This document shows, in pieces, positions 11,242 to 21,147 of a stretch of DNA of 64,000 bases. Both the position numbers and the translations under genes were made by a program. A model generated the notes under the pieces. It made no database searches. It saw nothing but the letters and a program-made list of their open reading frames with translations, and was not told the DNA's origin. Source of the DNA: Candida dubliniensis CD36. Lineage: Eukaryota; Ascomycota; Pichiomycetes; Serinales; Debaryomycetaceae. Numbering within the stretch: position 1 is the first letter of the stretch; each line of letters begins with the position of its first letter. Where the stretch lies: assembly GCF_000026945.1 (NCBI RefSeq), contig NC_012866.1, forward strand, positions 806,001 through 870,000. Direction: 5' to 3'.

Positions 11242-14200
11242 ATGGTTTCTGCAGTAAGCAATATAACAGAATCATCTGTTACCAGCTCCACCACCCCCGA
11301 TTCTTCAATAAATATGACTAAGCCTCCACCAATTAGCACTTCCAATAAAATAAAACACCACCCTCCTAAAGATGATAAACCTTTGCCAATAACACCAAAC
11401 CGCGATGGACACAAGAGCGAAGACAAAGAGACTACCACTTCATCAAAGGATGAGCCATCATCTTCAACGAATTCAGATTCTCAAAAATCAGAGTCTACAG
11501 ATAAAGAAGATAAGAGCAGCAGTGAAACATCAAACAAGGATGATGATACTGAATACAGATTAATTGCAAAGAGATTGTTTGATGAAGAATTTGTTTCTAT
11601 CATGCCTCAAGAGTACACTCAATTTTTAGCAGCCGGTGATCGTGACTCGACCAAAATTAGAAACTACTATATGGATTTATTCAAATGGCCTCCAAACCTT
11701 TTAAAGTCAACCAGGATGCTTTGTTCAAAATTATACTTGAAAGGAGAGTCTCAAGAAATTGACCGTATATTATCATCATTCACCAAATCATATTTGAAAC
11801 AACACCCTAAGAATGTGTTTTGCACCAAGAATTTTGAACAGATTTATATTATCATATATTCCTTAATATTGTTAAATACGGCATTGCACAATCTGGAATT
11901 AAACAAGAAATCTCGTATCAGTCAATCTGATTTCATCAGAAATACTTTTACGACATTTGTGCAACAAAATGAAAAGTTACTGAAGTCGTTGACTGTAAAG
12001 CAAAAGATTGCCATTGAGAATGAATTGTCAAGTTTTTATGAGGATTTATCTAAAAATGAATTGCACTTGAAAACTGCTGATGAAGCTGGCTCTTCATCAA
12101 TTAGTAAATCCCAACATCACCATCACCACCACCACCAAAGCCACCACCATCATAGCGACCACGGCCATCAACACACCAACGTCCTCAGTAATAGATTATC
12201 CAAAGCTAGTCAAGACTCGACAACTACAGAAACCACCAATGCTAGCACAAATAGTCCAATCACACCAGCTAATGAGCCAACTAACGAAGATGGAGCAGTC
12301 TTGACTCGTCAACAGTCTGCTTCCTCAATATGGTCTACTGATACCACCAACCGTAGATCATCTTTGGCAATGAAAAGATACACCACCACCACATCTGAGA
12401 TATCGAATTTCAATGCTACTGCCCAAAATCCGAACCGCCTGCCGGTGCAAAGAGTTGGTATGGCCAGGGCTTTGGTTGGACACCAACGTCAGCAACAATT
12501 TCAATCGGAAAAATCATCAATGTATAAAAATGGCAATCCTTCATTGTATTCTCAAGCTTCTGGTGTACCACAATTGAAGAATCGTCCTTCCTACGATCAA
12601 ATGAAGAGTTTGAATAAACGTTCTTCGCGACAATCTGTTATATCAAAAGATTCTGGTAATAATGGTGATGACGTGATTTCGATTTTATCATTCGACACCA
12701 TGAATTTGCCAATGCATGATGAATCAGATGCCCAACATTTCAATCAACAAATGGAAGATTTCAATGTTGATGATTATCAAGATAAATATGATTTGACATT
12801 AGAATTACAAGGATCACCATATTTGAAGGAAGGGTTATTGAAATTGAAAATTTTAAACAATGACTCAGTTGATGAAATAGAAGGTAACTCCAATTCATCA
12901 TCATCATCATCATCATCTGCATCTGCTAATCACGGCAAGTTTTTATCATTTTTCAGTAGACCAGCAAATTCCAGTTCTTCAACTTCTAACATGAACAATC
13001 ACAAATTTACTGAAAATTTTGTGGTTATAAGTAAAGGAGAGTTATCCTTGTATTCATTTGATCCAAAAGTCATCAAGAAATACAAAAAGAGAAATGGCCA
13101 CCAACAGCAACAAACTGAACCAGATGATGATGACATTGTTGGTGATGGTAATTGGTTGAAAAATGCTGCCAAGATTGGTACCTACAATTTATGCTCCACC
13201 TATGCAGATTTAGAAAAGACAACTTCTCAAGGTAAAGTCATGTGGTCATTAACATTCCCCAAGACTTCGAAACGACAACCTAAAAAGTTTATATTTGAGG
13301 CTGGTACCAAAGAAGTTGCATTGGAGTTCATAAATACCTGTAATTTCTGGGCTGCCAAAATAACTGCGATTCCCACATTGGAAGAAAGTGTAAGTTCATT
13401 GGAATATGGATGGACCAATTTGGATTATATTATTGCTCATCGCGAGTCATTTAAAAAGTCCAGAAATATAATGAAATATGAACCCGTTGTCAAGGGAGTA
13501 TATTTGTCCAACTATATTGTTAATAGTGAAGAAACCAATCATTTGGGCATGATGAGACAATTTGTTAAAACCTCAAATTATTATAACCAATTGAAGAAAT
13601 TGTATAACGAATTCACTGAAATGAAGCAGAAGTTTTTGATCAATTTACCTAAATGTCATTTCAACTGTTCAAACCATAGTCGAATCTTGACTAATTATGA
13701 CACCAAAATCAATGACTATAATTTAGAGATGAAAAAGTATAAGAATTATTTGATTATTCTTGGGTTTGGATTACAATTGAGATTCGATTTAGAAGATCAA
13801 GATAGGCAACAACAATATGATACATCATTAGAGAATGAAGATGTTGATGATGATGAAGAAGGAGAAGAGGATTATGAAACTATTGGTGAAACATTAGCAA
13901 CCACTGATAGAGCAAGTAGTGCTGGTGCTAGAAGTAATACTACATCTTATCATGATGACGAGTTGACGAAATTGGTTAAATTTGAGATTAAGAAATTATT
14001 TTTCAATATGAAAGATATCTCAAAAGTGATTCCAACTTTCCGATCACTGAAATCAATTAAAAACTTGGCTGATTTGGCTCAAGATATCGATAACAAATTG
14101 GTCAAGTCACCAAAGACATTTACTTTAGCTAATTATAATGAAAATGAGAGTCCAATCAATCAATTACTTGCTACCACTAATGCCAATCCTACAGTGAAAT

Positions 14201-14388
14201 CTAGTTCGATGATAATGGAACTGTCAATTGCTGAAGAACCAGAGGATACCGAAGACAGTGAAATTACCAGAAGAAGTAGTAAAGTTAATAATTCTAAAGA
14301 TCATTCACCTGCTACAAGTATAAGTAGTAGTATTAAAAAACCAAATTTAAAAATTGCCAATTCAGAAGTATCAGCAGTGGTGATTTAG
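11242..14388 (+). CDS. YEL1: Arf guanine-nucleotide exchange factor, Yel1-like (SEC7 + PH)
   Basis: 1048 residues from the first ATG; the frame extends 17 codons upstream only with a TTG start. Residues about 100-265 form a SEC7 domain (MDLFKWPPNLLKSTRMLCSK, GESQEIDRILSSFTKSYL and NTALHNLELNKK are the typical helices). A low-complexity linker follows with a His-rich run (about residues 292-312) and Ser/Asn/Gln stretches. A PH-like domain, split by a poly-Ser insert, runs from YLKEGLLKLKIL (about 527) to the helix ending AAKITAIP (about 711). A coiled, acidic C-terminal region ends the protein. Yel1 of S. cerevisiae activates Arf3 at the bud neck and tip and shares this SEC7-PH order. This protein is longer, mainly through low-complexity inserts. 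A 4.5 kb gene-poor region lies upstream. Confidence 0.85.
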   Translation: MVSAVSNITESSVTSSTTPDSSINMTKPPPISTSNKIKHHPPKDDKPLPITPNRDGHKSEDKETTTSSKDEPSSSTNSDSQKSESTDKEDKSSSETSNKDDDTEYRLIAKRLFDEEFVSIMPQEYTQFLAAGDRDSTKIRNYYMDLFKWPPNLLKSTRMLCSKLYLKGESQEIDRILSSFTKSYLKQHPKNVFCTKNFEQIYIIIYSLILLNTALHNLELNKKSRISQSDFIRNTFTTFVQQNEKLLKSLTVKQKIAIENELSSFYEDLSKNELHLKTADEAGSSSISKSQHHHHHHHQSHHHHSDHGHQHTNVLSNRLSKASQDSTTTETTNASTNSPITPANEPTNEDGAVLTRQQSASSIWSTDTTNRRSSLAMKRYTTTTSEISNFNATAQNPNRLPVQRVGMARALVGHQRQQQFQSEKSSMYKNGNPSLYSQASGVPQLKNRPSYDQMKSLNKRSSRQSVISKDSGNNGDDVISILSFDTMNLPMHDESDAQHFNQQMEDFNVDDYQDKYDLTLELQGSPYLKEGLLKLKILNNDSVDEIEGNSNSSSSSSSSASANHGKFLSFFSRPANSSSSTSNMNNHKFTENFVVISKGELSLYSFDPKVIKKYKKRNGHQQQQTEPDDDDIVGDGNWLKNAAKIGTYNLCSTYADLEKTTSQGKVMWSLTFPKTSKRQPKKFIFEAGTKEVALEFINTCNFWAAKITAIPTLEESVSSLEYGWTNLDYIIAHRESFKKSRNIMKYEPVVKGVYLSNYIVNSEETNHLGMMRQFVKTSNYYNQLKKLYNEFTEMKQKFLINLPKCHFNCSNHSRILTNYDTKINDYNLEMKKYKNYLIILGFGLQLRFDLEDQDRQQQYDTSLENEDVDDDEEGEEDYETIGETLATTDRASSAGARSNTTSYHDDELTKLVKFEIKKLFFNMKDISKVIPTFRSLKSIKNLADLAQDIDNKLVKSPKTFTLANYNENESPINQLLATTNANPTVKSSSMIMELSIAEEPEDTEDSEITRRSSKVNNSKDHSPATSISSSIKKPNLKIANSEVSAVVI

Positions 14389-15023
14389 GAGATAATAAAG
14401 AGATGAATAGAAAAGTTTAGATGTAGTTTTAGATGTTTGTTGTGTTGGACATATTGGTTTTAAGGCTTTTTATTTCTTTCAGTACTTTATATTATATTGT
14501 TTGTTTTTGTTATTTAATTTTATTCTTATTATTTTAGATTATATGATTGTGAGTTTTAATATTGTTTATTTGTCTGCTTCTGCTTCTGATTGTGCTTCTG
14601 TTTTTTTTTTTTTCATTATTTGTTACCTTTTATAAATATATATGTAAATTCTATTTAGATGTGATTTCTATACTTACTGAAGTTTTAATGATAAATGTAT
14701 ATAAATGTTGGGATATTTGCCCATTGATTGACAAAGTTGCGTGTGAAGTTCACCAAATAAGTCTAATTTGTCAGTTGGTGGTTAGATACGAATCTATCCT
14801 TGATTACATAAGCAGGTCATGACCACAATTAATTCACCACAGCCCACAAAATATACGCTAATAAGTGGCAACTACACTTGATCTTTAGTGGGAGCAACAA
14901 CCTTGTTTTGTATATCATAGATCTTAATTTTCATCTATACAAATATATTTTTGATTTCATTTCTTCTATTTTTGTTATTGAAATTTAACTTTTAAAGGAA
15001 AACAATCAATATTAGTAACGCAG
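14389..15023. other. Intergenic region YEL1-GYP7
   Basis: About 630 bp holding the YEL1 3' end and the GYP7 promoter. T-rich tracts near 14600-14612 are the only visible structure. No additional gene is supported. Confidence 0.6.
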
Positions 15024-17327
15024 ATGCCTACCAAAAGAACTTTGCTTCTGAATGAAGTAGAATTGTTGTATGTCAAATCAAAAGTATACTTGCACCCATC
15101 ACCATCTAAAAAAGATAATATTGCTGGGTTTTTGACACTTTCAAGACCACCAAGAGCAACCAATTTAGAAATACTATTATCGTATGTTCCAGAATCACAA
15201 TTGTCAACTGAAGAATTAAAAATTTATCAACAAGTTGATGTTGAAGATTTAGACTTGAATTTAAATTCAGTAAATAACATCAATCATGATCATCATAAAC
15301 AAAACAAGGTTTCGACGTCAAGAATTGTGTCTAAACCTAGTCAATCAGTGTTAATTGGATATGCATTTAATGTTCAATTGTCATTTATTTATTCAATTCA
15401 ATTTAGAACTCCATCACATGGATATTGGTATGGATCAATCGTATTGAATCTTCATGATGGGGAAAAATTACCAATTTTGTTCTTCCATGATGATGAAAGT
15501 CCACTGAGTGTAAAATCACAAAAACTACAAAATCAACGGTTTGATCCATTTGGTAATGATGGAGAATTATATTGGGGTGGTTTAGATTTTTTGAAAGTTT
15601 TACAACAATTGATTAATGTGCAACGCTCAACTATTGAACCATCAGTTTATTTGATCAATCCCGAATCAAATGATTTAAGGAATTTTGCCCCCTTTAAGGA
15701 AAAACCAGCATTACCAGAACCATCGCAGGAACCATTTAAATTACCTGATGTGGCCAAGTTTTTCAATACTGCTAAATGGAAGGTTTTGTCAACAGTGGCC
15801 ACATTATCTGCTAAAACCAAAAATCAAGTATTGGATATAATTGAAGATAATGCGCCTAAACCAATAAAAGATCTAGTGTTACAACAACCGGAAGTGATTA
15901 AGATTGGTGATGAGTTTGATTCTGCAAGAATATATTTGGCCAAATGGGCACAGCAAGTGAAGGAAGAAGCAGAACAGAGTCAAGGTGCATATATGTTGGA
16001 TGATAAATTGTTTAATAAAATCAACCGAGAATTAAATTCAACAGAAATGTTGACCCAAGAAGAAATCAATAAAACCACCAGAAGAAATGAAATCACTTTA
16101 CAAGAATGGCAAGGATTTTTTGATTATAGTGGGAGATTATTGATCACTGTTGACGAAGTGAAAAGCCGGATATTCCATGGTGGGTTGAATCAAGATGTAC
16201 GTAAAGAAGCTTGGTTATTTTTATTGGGGGTTTTCCCATGGGATTCAAGTGAAGAAGAACGTAAAACTTTACGTGAATCATATGAAACTCGATATGAAGA
16301 ACTCAAATTGAAATGGGTAAATGATGATGTGAAAAGAAATACTGATTTTTGGAAAGATCAGAAGTTCCGTATTGAAAAAGATATTAATCGAACTGATCGG
16401 AATTTAGAAATTTTCAAGAATCCTAAAAAGAGAAAGGAGAGCAGAGATAGTTCCACTGCTGAAAGTGAGACAAATAATGACAATAATACTCAAACAAGGG
16501 AATCCACACCAGAGACTCCAGATGAAGAAGACATTGATGACGAATTTGATATTTCCAATATTAGAAATCCACATTTATATGCTATGAGAGAAATTTTGTT
16601 AACATTTAATGAGTATAACGAGAACCTAGGATACGTACAAGGCATGACTGATTTGTTATCACCGTTATACGTAATTATTCAAGATGAAGTGTTGGTGTTT
16701 TGGGCATTTGCCAATTTCATGGAACGTATGGAACGTAATTTTATTCGAGATCAAACTGGTATGAAAAAGCAAATGAATACTTTAAACAAATTATTACAAT
16801 TTATGTTACCTAAATTATATAAACATTTAGAAATGTGTCAATCAAATGATTTATTTTTCTTTTTCAGAATGTTATTAGTTTGGTTCAAACGAGAATTACA
16901 TTGGGATCAGGTTTTAACTTTATGGGAAATCTTATGGACAGATTATTATTCTTCACAATTCCATTTATTTTTCGCCTTGAGTATATTAAGCGATAATGAA
17001 AGAATAATAATTCAAAATTTGACACAATTTGATGAAGTGTTGAAATATATGAATGATTTGAGTATGAAATTGCATTTGAACCCTCTCTTGATTAGAAGTG
17101 AATTATTGTTTTTGAAATTTAAACGAATGTTGGATATAATTGATCGTGATAATAGTTTAAATGTTTTACATCATGAGGATCCATATAATAATGGAAATGC
17201 TACTGGATGTGGTAGTGAAAACTCTAATGCGGGTGAAATTATTGGAGATGAATTGAGAGAGTTGTTACGGAAAGATTTAGTTATTCAAAAAGAAGTTGAA
17301 AGACCCGAAGGTGTTGGCGGAGGTTAA
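15024..17327 (+). CDS. GYP7: Rab/Ypt GTPase-activating protein Gyp7-like (TBC domain)
   Basis: 767 residues, close to S. cerevisiae Gyp7 (746). The TBC domain spans roughly residues 385-690. It starts at GGLNQDVRKEAWLFLLGVFPW and includes the Arg-finger motif in IEKDINRTDR (about 450) and the Gln-finger motif in YVQGMTDLLSPLY (about 538). The two finger segments are separated by an acidic insert (DEEDIDDEFD), which is usual in fungal Gyp7. The N-terminal 300 residues resemble the PH-like/DUF region of Gyp7 and RUTBC proteins. Gyp7 stimulates GTP hydrolysis by Ypt7 and related Rabs in vacuolar traffic. The ATG has no competing in-frame upstream start. Catalytic residues are all present, so activity is expected. 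Confidence 0.9.
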   Translation: MPTKRTLLLNEVELLYVKSKVYLHPSPSKKDNIAGFLTLSRPPRATNLEILLSYVPESQLSTEELKIYQQVDVEDLDLNLNSVNNINHDHHKQNKVSTSRIVSKPSQSVLIGYAFNVQLSFIYSIQFRTPSHGYWYGSIVLNLHDGEKLPILFFHDDESPLSVKSQKLQNQRFDPFGNDGELYWGGLDFLKVLQQLINVQRSTIEPSVYLINPESNDLRNFAPFKEKPALPEPSQEPFKLPDVAKFFNTAKWKVLSTVATLSAKTKNQVLDIIEDNAPKPIKDLVLQQPEVIKIGDEFDSARIYLAKWAQQVKEEAEQSQGAYMLDDKLFNKINRELNSTEMLTQEEINKTTRRNEITLQEWQGFFDYSGRLLITVDEVKSRIFHGGLNQDVRKEAWLFLLGVFPWDSSEEERKTLRESYETRYEELKLKWVNDDVKRNTDFWKDQKFRIEKDINRTDRNLEIFKNPKKRKESRDSSTAESETNNDNNTQTRESTPETPDEEDIDDEFDISNIRNPHLYAMREILLTFNEYNENLGYVQGMTDLLSPLYVIIQDEVLVFWAFANFMERMERNFIRDQTGMKKQMNTLNKLLQFMLPKLYKHLEMCQSNDLFFFFRMLLVWFKRELHWDQVLTLWEILWTDYYSSQFHLFFALSILSDNERIIIQNLTQFDEVLKYMNDLSMKLHLNPLLIRSELLFLKFKRMLDIIDRDNSLNVLHHEDPYNNGNATGCGSENSNAGEIIGDELRELLRKDLVIQKEVERPEGVGGG

Positions 17328-17775
17328 ATAGGTTTGATATAAGTATTTGTTACATTTGTTAGTTAGTTCTAAAAAAAATTGTAAAACATGAAGAAAGTGT
17401 AATTGTTTACTTTTCTGAGATCTTATAAAGAAATGCAACCATCTTTAATACCAGCCATTTCTGGATATTTTCTTGGAACTGAAACCATAATATAGTATCG
17501 AGAGTTGAACCAGCCAATTAACTTCAACCTATTTAATTCCGTCTATAATATTGTTTACTTCTTTCATCATCTTCAGGTTATTGAGTCTTTTTTTTTTTTT
17601 TTTTTTAACTGCAAACATTCCACGTTGTTCAACAAGTTCCGTTTAAATATTTTTGTGTTTGTTGTGAAAAAAAAAAAAAAAAAAATAACAACACTTGCAT
17701 CTTTTCAAGAATATATATAAAGAACGAAAACACGTTTTTGCTTCCTTCAACTAGTCAACACTAACACCGGCATTG
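17328..17775. other. Intergenic region GYP7-PPN2
   Basis: About 450 bp with a T-tract at 17587-17606 and an A-tract at 17667-17685 that could be nucleosome-excluding promoter elements for the downstream phosphatase gene. A small ORF in here (17505-17720) is built largely on these tracts and is not credible. Confidence 0.55.
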
Positions 17776-18942
17776 ATGAGGGAGACTACACCATTGAAGA
17801 AGAGCTACAGAAAGTATAAGAGCTCTACTAGGGAAGATAATAACGAGAGACCAGATTACGATGAAGAACAACAATATGAAGAATACGAAGATTCATTTTC
17901 AATGAGTAACACTACCAAATATACTTTATTTACTATAATTGGGTTGATAACTTTATTAGCCTTGTATTTTTTCACGGTTTTCCTACCGGGTTATTTTATT
18001 CCCGAAGCAGTTGCATTAAAACCTATTGAGAATATATCCGATATACCTGTTACATTAGTATCATCGTCGAATAAGGAAAACAACGAGGCCACTGATAAGA
18101 GAGAAGTGGATAGAATAATCTTAATTGGTGATATTCATGGTCATTATATCGAATTTAGAAAATTGTTAACAAAAATACATTATAACAAACATAAAGATCA
18201 TTTGATTGTTTTAGGTGATTTTATAAGTAAAGGTCCAGATTCATTTAAAACATTAAATTATTTGATTAATAATAATATTGATTGTGTATTGGGTAATCAT
18301 GAGTATTATATTTTACAGAATTATGCCACTTTCCATGGATTAGACCAGCCGAATTTTTCATCATCTAAAGGTCAATCAATTACCATAAAGGATTCATTCA
18401 ATGATGATCCAGAATTTTTATTAGCTAAAAAACTCGAACCTCATCAGGTTAAATATATTAATAATTGTTCCATAATTAAAAAATTGGGATATGTCCCAAA
18501 TCCTAAGGGAAAGAGCAAGAATTCAATTGGTGGTGATAATAAATATAGTCAAGGAATAGCTGTACATGCTGGTATTAGACCAGATTTACCATTAGATCAA
18601 CAAGATCCAATTGATAATCTTGAAATGAGATCATTAGTTGGACCATTTTATAATGAGACTACATCTGATCCAACTATGCCTAATAGTAAAAGTTGGTCAA
18701 AAATTTATAATTCAAAAAATGGTGAATATCCTGCTGATTATATTGTTTATTATGGCCATGATGCTGGAAGAGGATTGAAAATTAAAAAATTCACTAAAGG
18801 GTTAGATTCTCGTTGTGATAGAAATGGGAAATTATCAGCCATGGTTATATCTAAACAGGAGGTGGGTGACGTAGAAACGAATGATGACAATAAGAAGAAA
18901 TCTTTTGAGTTGGTTGAAGAAGTTTTTCAAGTTAATTGTTAG
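17776..18942 (+). CDS. PPN2: Membrane-anchored calcineurin-like phosphatase, Ppn2-like endopolyphosphatase
   Basis: 388 residues from the ATG at 17776 (the codon before it is TTG). A charged N-terminus is followed by one transmembrane helix, about residues 47-72 (TLFTIIGLITLLALYFFTVF). The metallophosphatase signature then appears in order: GDIHGH (about 118), GDFISKGPDS (about 146), GNHEYY (about 173), AVHAGIRPDLP and YYGHDAG. This is the layout of S. cerevisiae Ppn2 (YNL217W), a vacuolar Zn-dependent endopolyphosphatase facing the lumen. All metal ligands expected from the family are visible. The catalytic domain follows the membrane anchor, consistent with a type II protein. Confidence 0.88.
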   Translation: MRETTPLKKSYRKYKSSTREDNNERPDYDEEQQYEEYEDSFSMSNTTKYTLFTIIGLITLLALYFFTVFLPGYFIPEAVALKPIENISDIPVTLVSSSNKENNEATDKREVDRIILIGDIHGHYIEFRKLLTKIHYNKHKDHLIVLGDFISKGPDSFKTLNYLINNNIDCVLGNHEYYILQNYATFHGLDQPNFSSSKGQSITIKDSFNDDPEFLLAKKLEPHQVKYINNCSIIKKLGYVPNPKGKSKNSIGGDNKYSQGIAVHAGIRPDLPLDQQDPIDNLEMRSLVGPFYNETTSDPTMPNSKSWSKIYNSKNGEYPADYIVYYGHDAGRGLKIKKFTKGLDSRCDRNGKLSAMVISKQEVGDVETNDDNKKKSFELVEEVFQVNC

Positions 18943-19298
18943 GTCTTGGGAGACAAATAATATTAGATTAGATTAATTAGAATTAGATTCTAGACTCGTT
19001 TTGTTTTGTATTGATAGTTGTTCTTTTTGTCCAAGTGTGTTTGTAAGTAACAGTACCGATTTATCCGTAGAGTAGGGAGTAATCCCTCGAGACAAGTAAT
19101 TAGCTATAGAGTCATGAGAATGATATTCTGCATTGTTCCACTGGGTAATGAATCTATTTACGGGAGGTTCTTAACGGGGGAGTCACCGGAACAACACAAA
19201 AAAAAAGTAACAAAGATCAGAAAATATATAAAAACCTTCCACTCCTAACCATATAGCATTAGTTGCTAACAATTCCTTATATCAGCAAAGAATCAAAT
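18943..19298. other. Intergenic region PPN2-PNC1
   Basis: About 355 bp. A TATA-like stretch (ATATATAAAA, about 19223) sits 75 bp before the PNC1 ATG and after an A-tract (19197-19206). Nothing else is evident. Confidence 0.5.
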
Positions 19299-20030
19299 AT
19301 GAAGAAAACAGCATTGATAATAGTTGATTTGCAAGAGGATTTCTTACCACCAAATGGATCATTAGCCATTAAAAATGGGCGATCAGTGATACCCAAAATC
19401 AACCAATTATTACCATCACCCGATAAACAAAATAGCATTGATTGGTCATTGATTGTTGCAACTAAAGATTGGCATCCACCCAATCATACTTCATTTGCCT
19501 CTCAACATGACAATGTTTCACCATTTACTGAAATTGAATTCATTCATCCAGAAAAGAAATTAGACCCCAAAACTAATCAACCTATTGTTATGAATCAAAT
19601 TGTTTGGCCAGATCATTGTGTACAAGGTACCAAAGGAGCACAATTGGAACCTCTGTTTGCTAATCAATTCGAAAAACTTTCCGAACAAAATAGTAACGCT
19701 GTTCCACATAAAATTGTGGAGAAGGGATATCTACCTGATCGTGAATATTATTCCTGTTTCCAAGATTGTTGGGGGTTACATCATACTGAATTAATTGATC
19801 TTTTACATGAGTATGATATTGAAAATGTCGTTTTCGTGGGGTTAGCTTATGATTTCTGTGTTTTGAGATCAGCTATTGATAGTGTAAAAAATGGATTCAA
19901 AACATTTGTATTGAAAAATTATTGTGAATCAGTTTATCCAGAGAAAATTAATGACACAGATAAGCTATATACTGATAATGGTGTTATCATAGTTGGTAGT
20001 GATGAAAAAGTTGATCGTTTATTTAACTAA
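19299..20030 (+). CDS. PNC1: Nicotinamidase
   Basis: 243 residues starting at MKKTALIIVDLQEDF; the 12 codons upstream need a TTG start and are not conserved. The isochorismatase-fold catalytic triad is visible: Asp in IVDLQEDF (residue 10), Lys in ATKDWHPPNH (residue 56) and the nucleophilic Cys in GLAYDFCVLRSA (residue 187). The DWH and WPDHC segments supply the metal-binding Asp and His residues. Pnc1 hydrolyses nicotinamide to nicotinate in the NAD salvage pathway and so relieves sirtuin inhibition. Length is slightly above S. cerevisiae Pnc1 (216). Tail-to-tail with ISY1, with 45 bp between the stops. Confidence 0.93.
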   Translation: MKKTALIIVDLQEDFLPPNGSLAIKNGRSVIPKINQLLPSPDKQNSIDWSLIVATKDWHPPNHTSFASQHDNVSPFTEIEFIHPEKKLDPKTNQPIVMNQIVWPDHCVQGTKGAQLEPLFANQFEKLSEQNSNAVPHKIVEKGYLPDREYYSCFQDCWGLHHTELIDLLHEYDIENVVFVGLAYDFCVLRSAIDSVKNGFKTFVLKNYCESVYPEKINDTDKLYTDNGVIIVGSDEKVDRLFN

Positions 20031-20075
20031 AAAAAAAAAGAAAAAAATGAAGACTCAATAGCAAGACTATGCTAT

Positions 20076-20879
20076 TTAACGAAATTTGTTTAATAATTGT
20101 TCACGTCGTTTGTTTACTAACCATTTAGTCACAATTTCATTTGTAGGAATATCAATAAAACTCATTTGTATTTGTTGCAGTTTTTCAAGCTCTTCTTGTT
20201 GTATTTCAGTATCGTTCAATTCCTTGCATCTCTTCTCTTCATAGGATACTAATGGATTGACTAGTTGAACCGTATCTTCATCTGAATATTTTTCCTCTTC
20301 TTCATCATAAAACCCATAATAGTTCATCTCTATCAAATTGTCAGAACTCTTAGATTGACCTACTTTCCTTCGTCTTTTACCTCGATCCATGTCATCATTA
20401 TCATTATGTTTATGGGTTTTCCGATTCTTCTTATTCTCTTCAATCAACGATTTCACTTCTGATAATTCTTTAGCTCGACCAAAATATCGATAATATTTCC
20501 CTTTATCCAGATTATTCACTCGAATACCAGTATTAATCAAATCATTACCTGTCTTACCAGTATGTCGAATATAATCATTCCCATGTAATTTATCTCGTAT
20601 GTGGTATTCCCATCGTCTTTTTTCATTAAATAATTCATTCAATTGATCATTTATTTCCCGGATTTTATCATCTAGTATTTCAAAATCATTGATTTCTGTC
20701 AATTTATTAGAAATTTCTCCAATTATTGATCGTCGCCAACCTTCAGCTTGTGATAATTGGGTGACTGAATGGATGTTTTTCGGTCGTTGATGATAATGAT
20801 AATTGATTGATACTGATGATGATTGTGATTGATAAAATCTATTTAAACTCGATTGAGCTTTTTCTTTATTTCGTGACAT
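20076..20879 (-). CDS. ISY1: Pre-mRNA splicing factor Isy1
   Basis: 267 residues. The start [16 protein letters not shown] matches the conserved beginning of the Isy1 family; two more codons upstream would need GTG. Other family landmarks are the segment around [20 protein letters not shown] (about 45-65), a helical region with [12 protein letters not shown], and the [18 protein letters not shown] block (about 135-150). Lys/Arg-rich and acidic low-complexity segments follow. Isy1 belongs to the NineTeen (Prp19) complex and helps fidelity of the first splicing step. Slightly longer than S. cerevisiae Isy1 (235). Confidence 0.88.
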   Translation of the reverse strand: MSRNKEKAQSSLNRFYQSQSSSVSINYHYHQRPKNIHSVTQLSQAEGWRRSIIGEISNKLTEINDFEILDDKIREINDQLNELFNEKRRWEYHIRDKLHGNDYIRHTGKTGNDLINTGIRVNNLDKGKYYRYFGRAKELSEVKSLIEENKKNRKTHKHNDNDDMDRGKRRRKVGQSKSSDNLIEMNYYGFYDEEEEKYSDEDTVQLVNPLVSYEEKRCKELNDTEIQQEELEKLQQIQMSFIDIPTNEIVTKWLVNKRREQLLNKFR

Positions 20880-21147
20880 AATCACAGATGTGGTTGTTTA
20901 TTATTAGATATGTATACTTCAAGGTGTTTAATGACAATTTGAGATGTGCATCCAAAAAATTGAGTTTACTATTGCCATTATTGGCGTGAAATACACGACC
21001 AACACCAAATCATTGATATGGTTAAATGAAAGATATCACTTTTAATTACTTCTTGAATGATATATGACTAAACATATTGTTTGCATCCAATAGTAACCTA
21101 CAGTTACTGGTTCACTATTTTTAATGCAGCTACATGTGTCTATTATC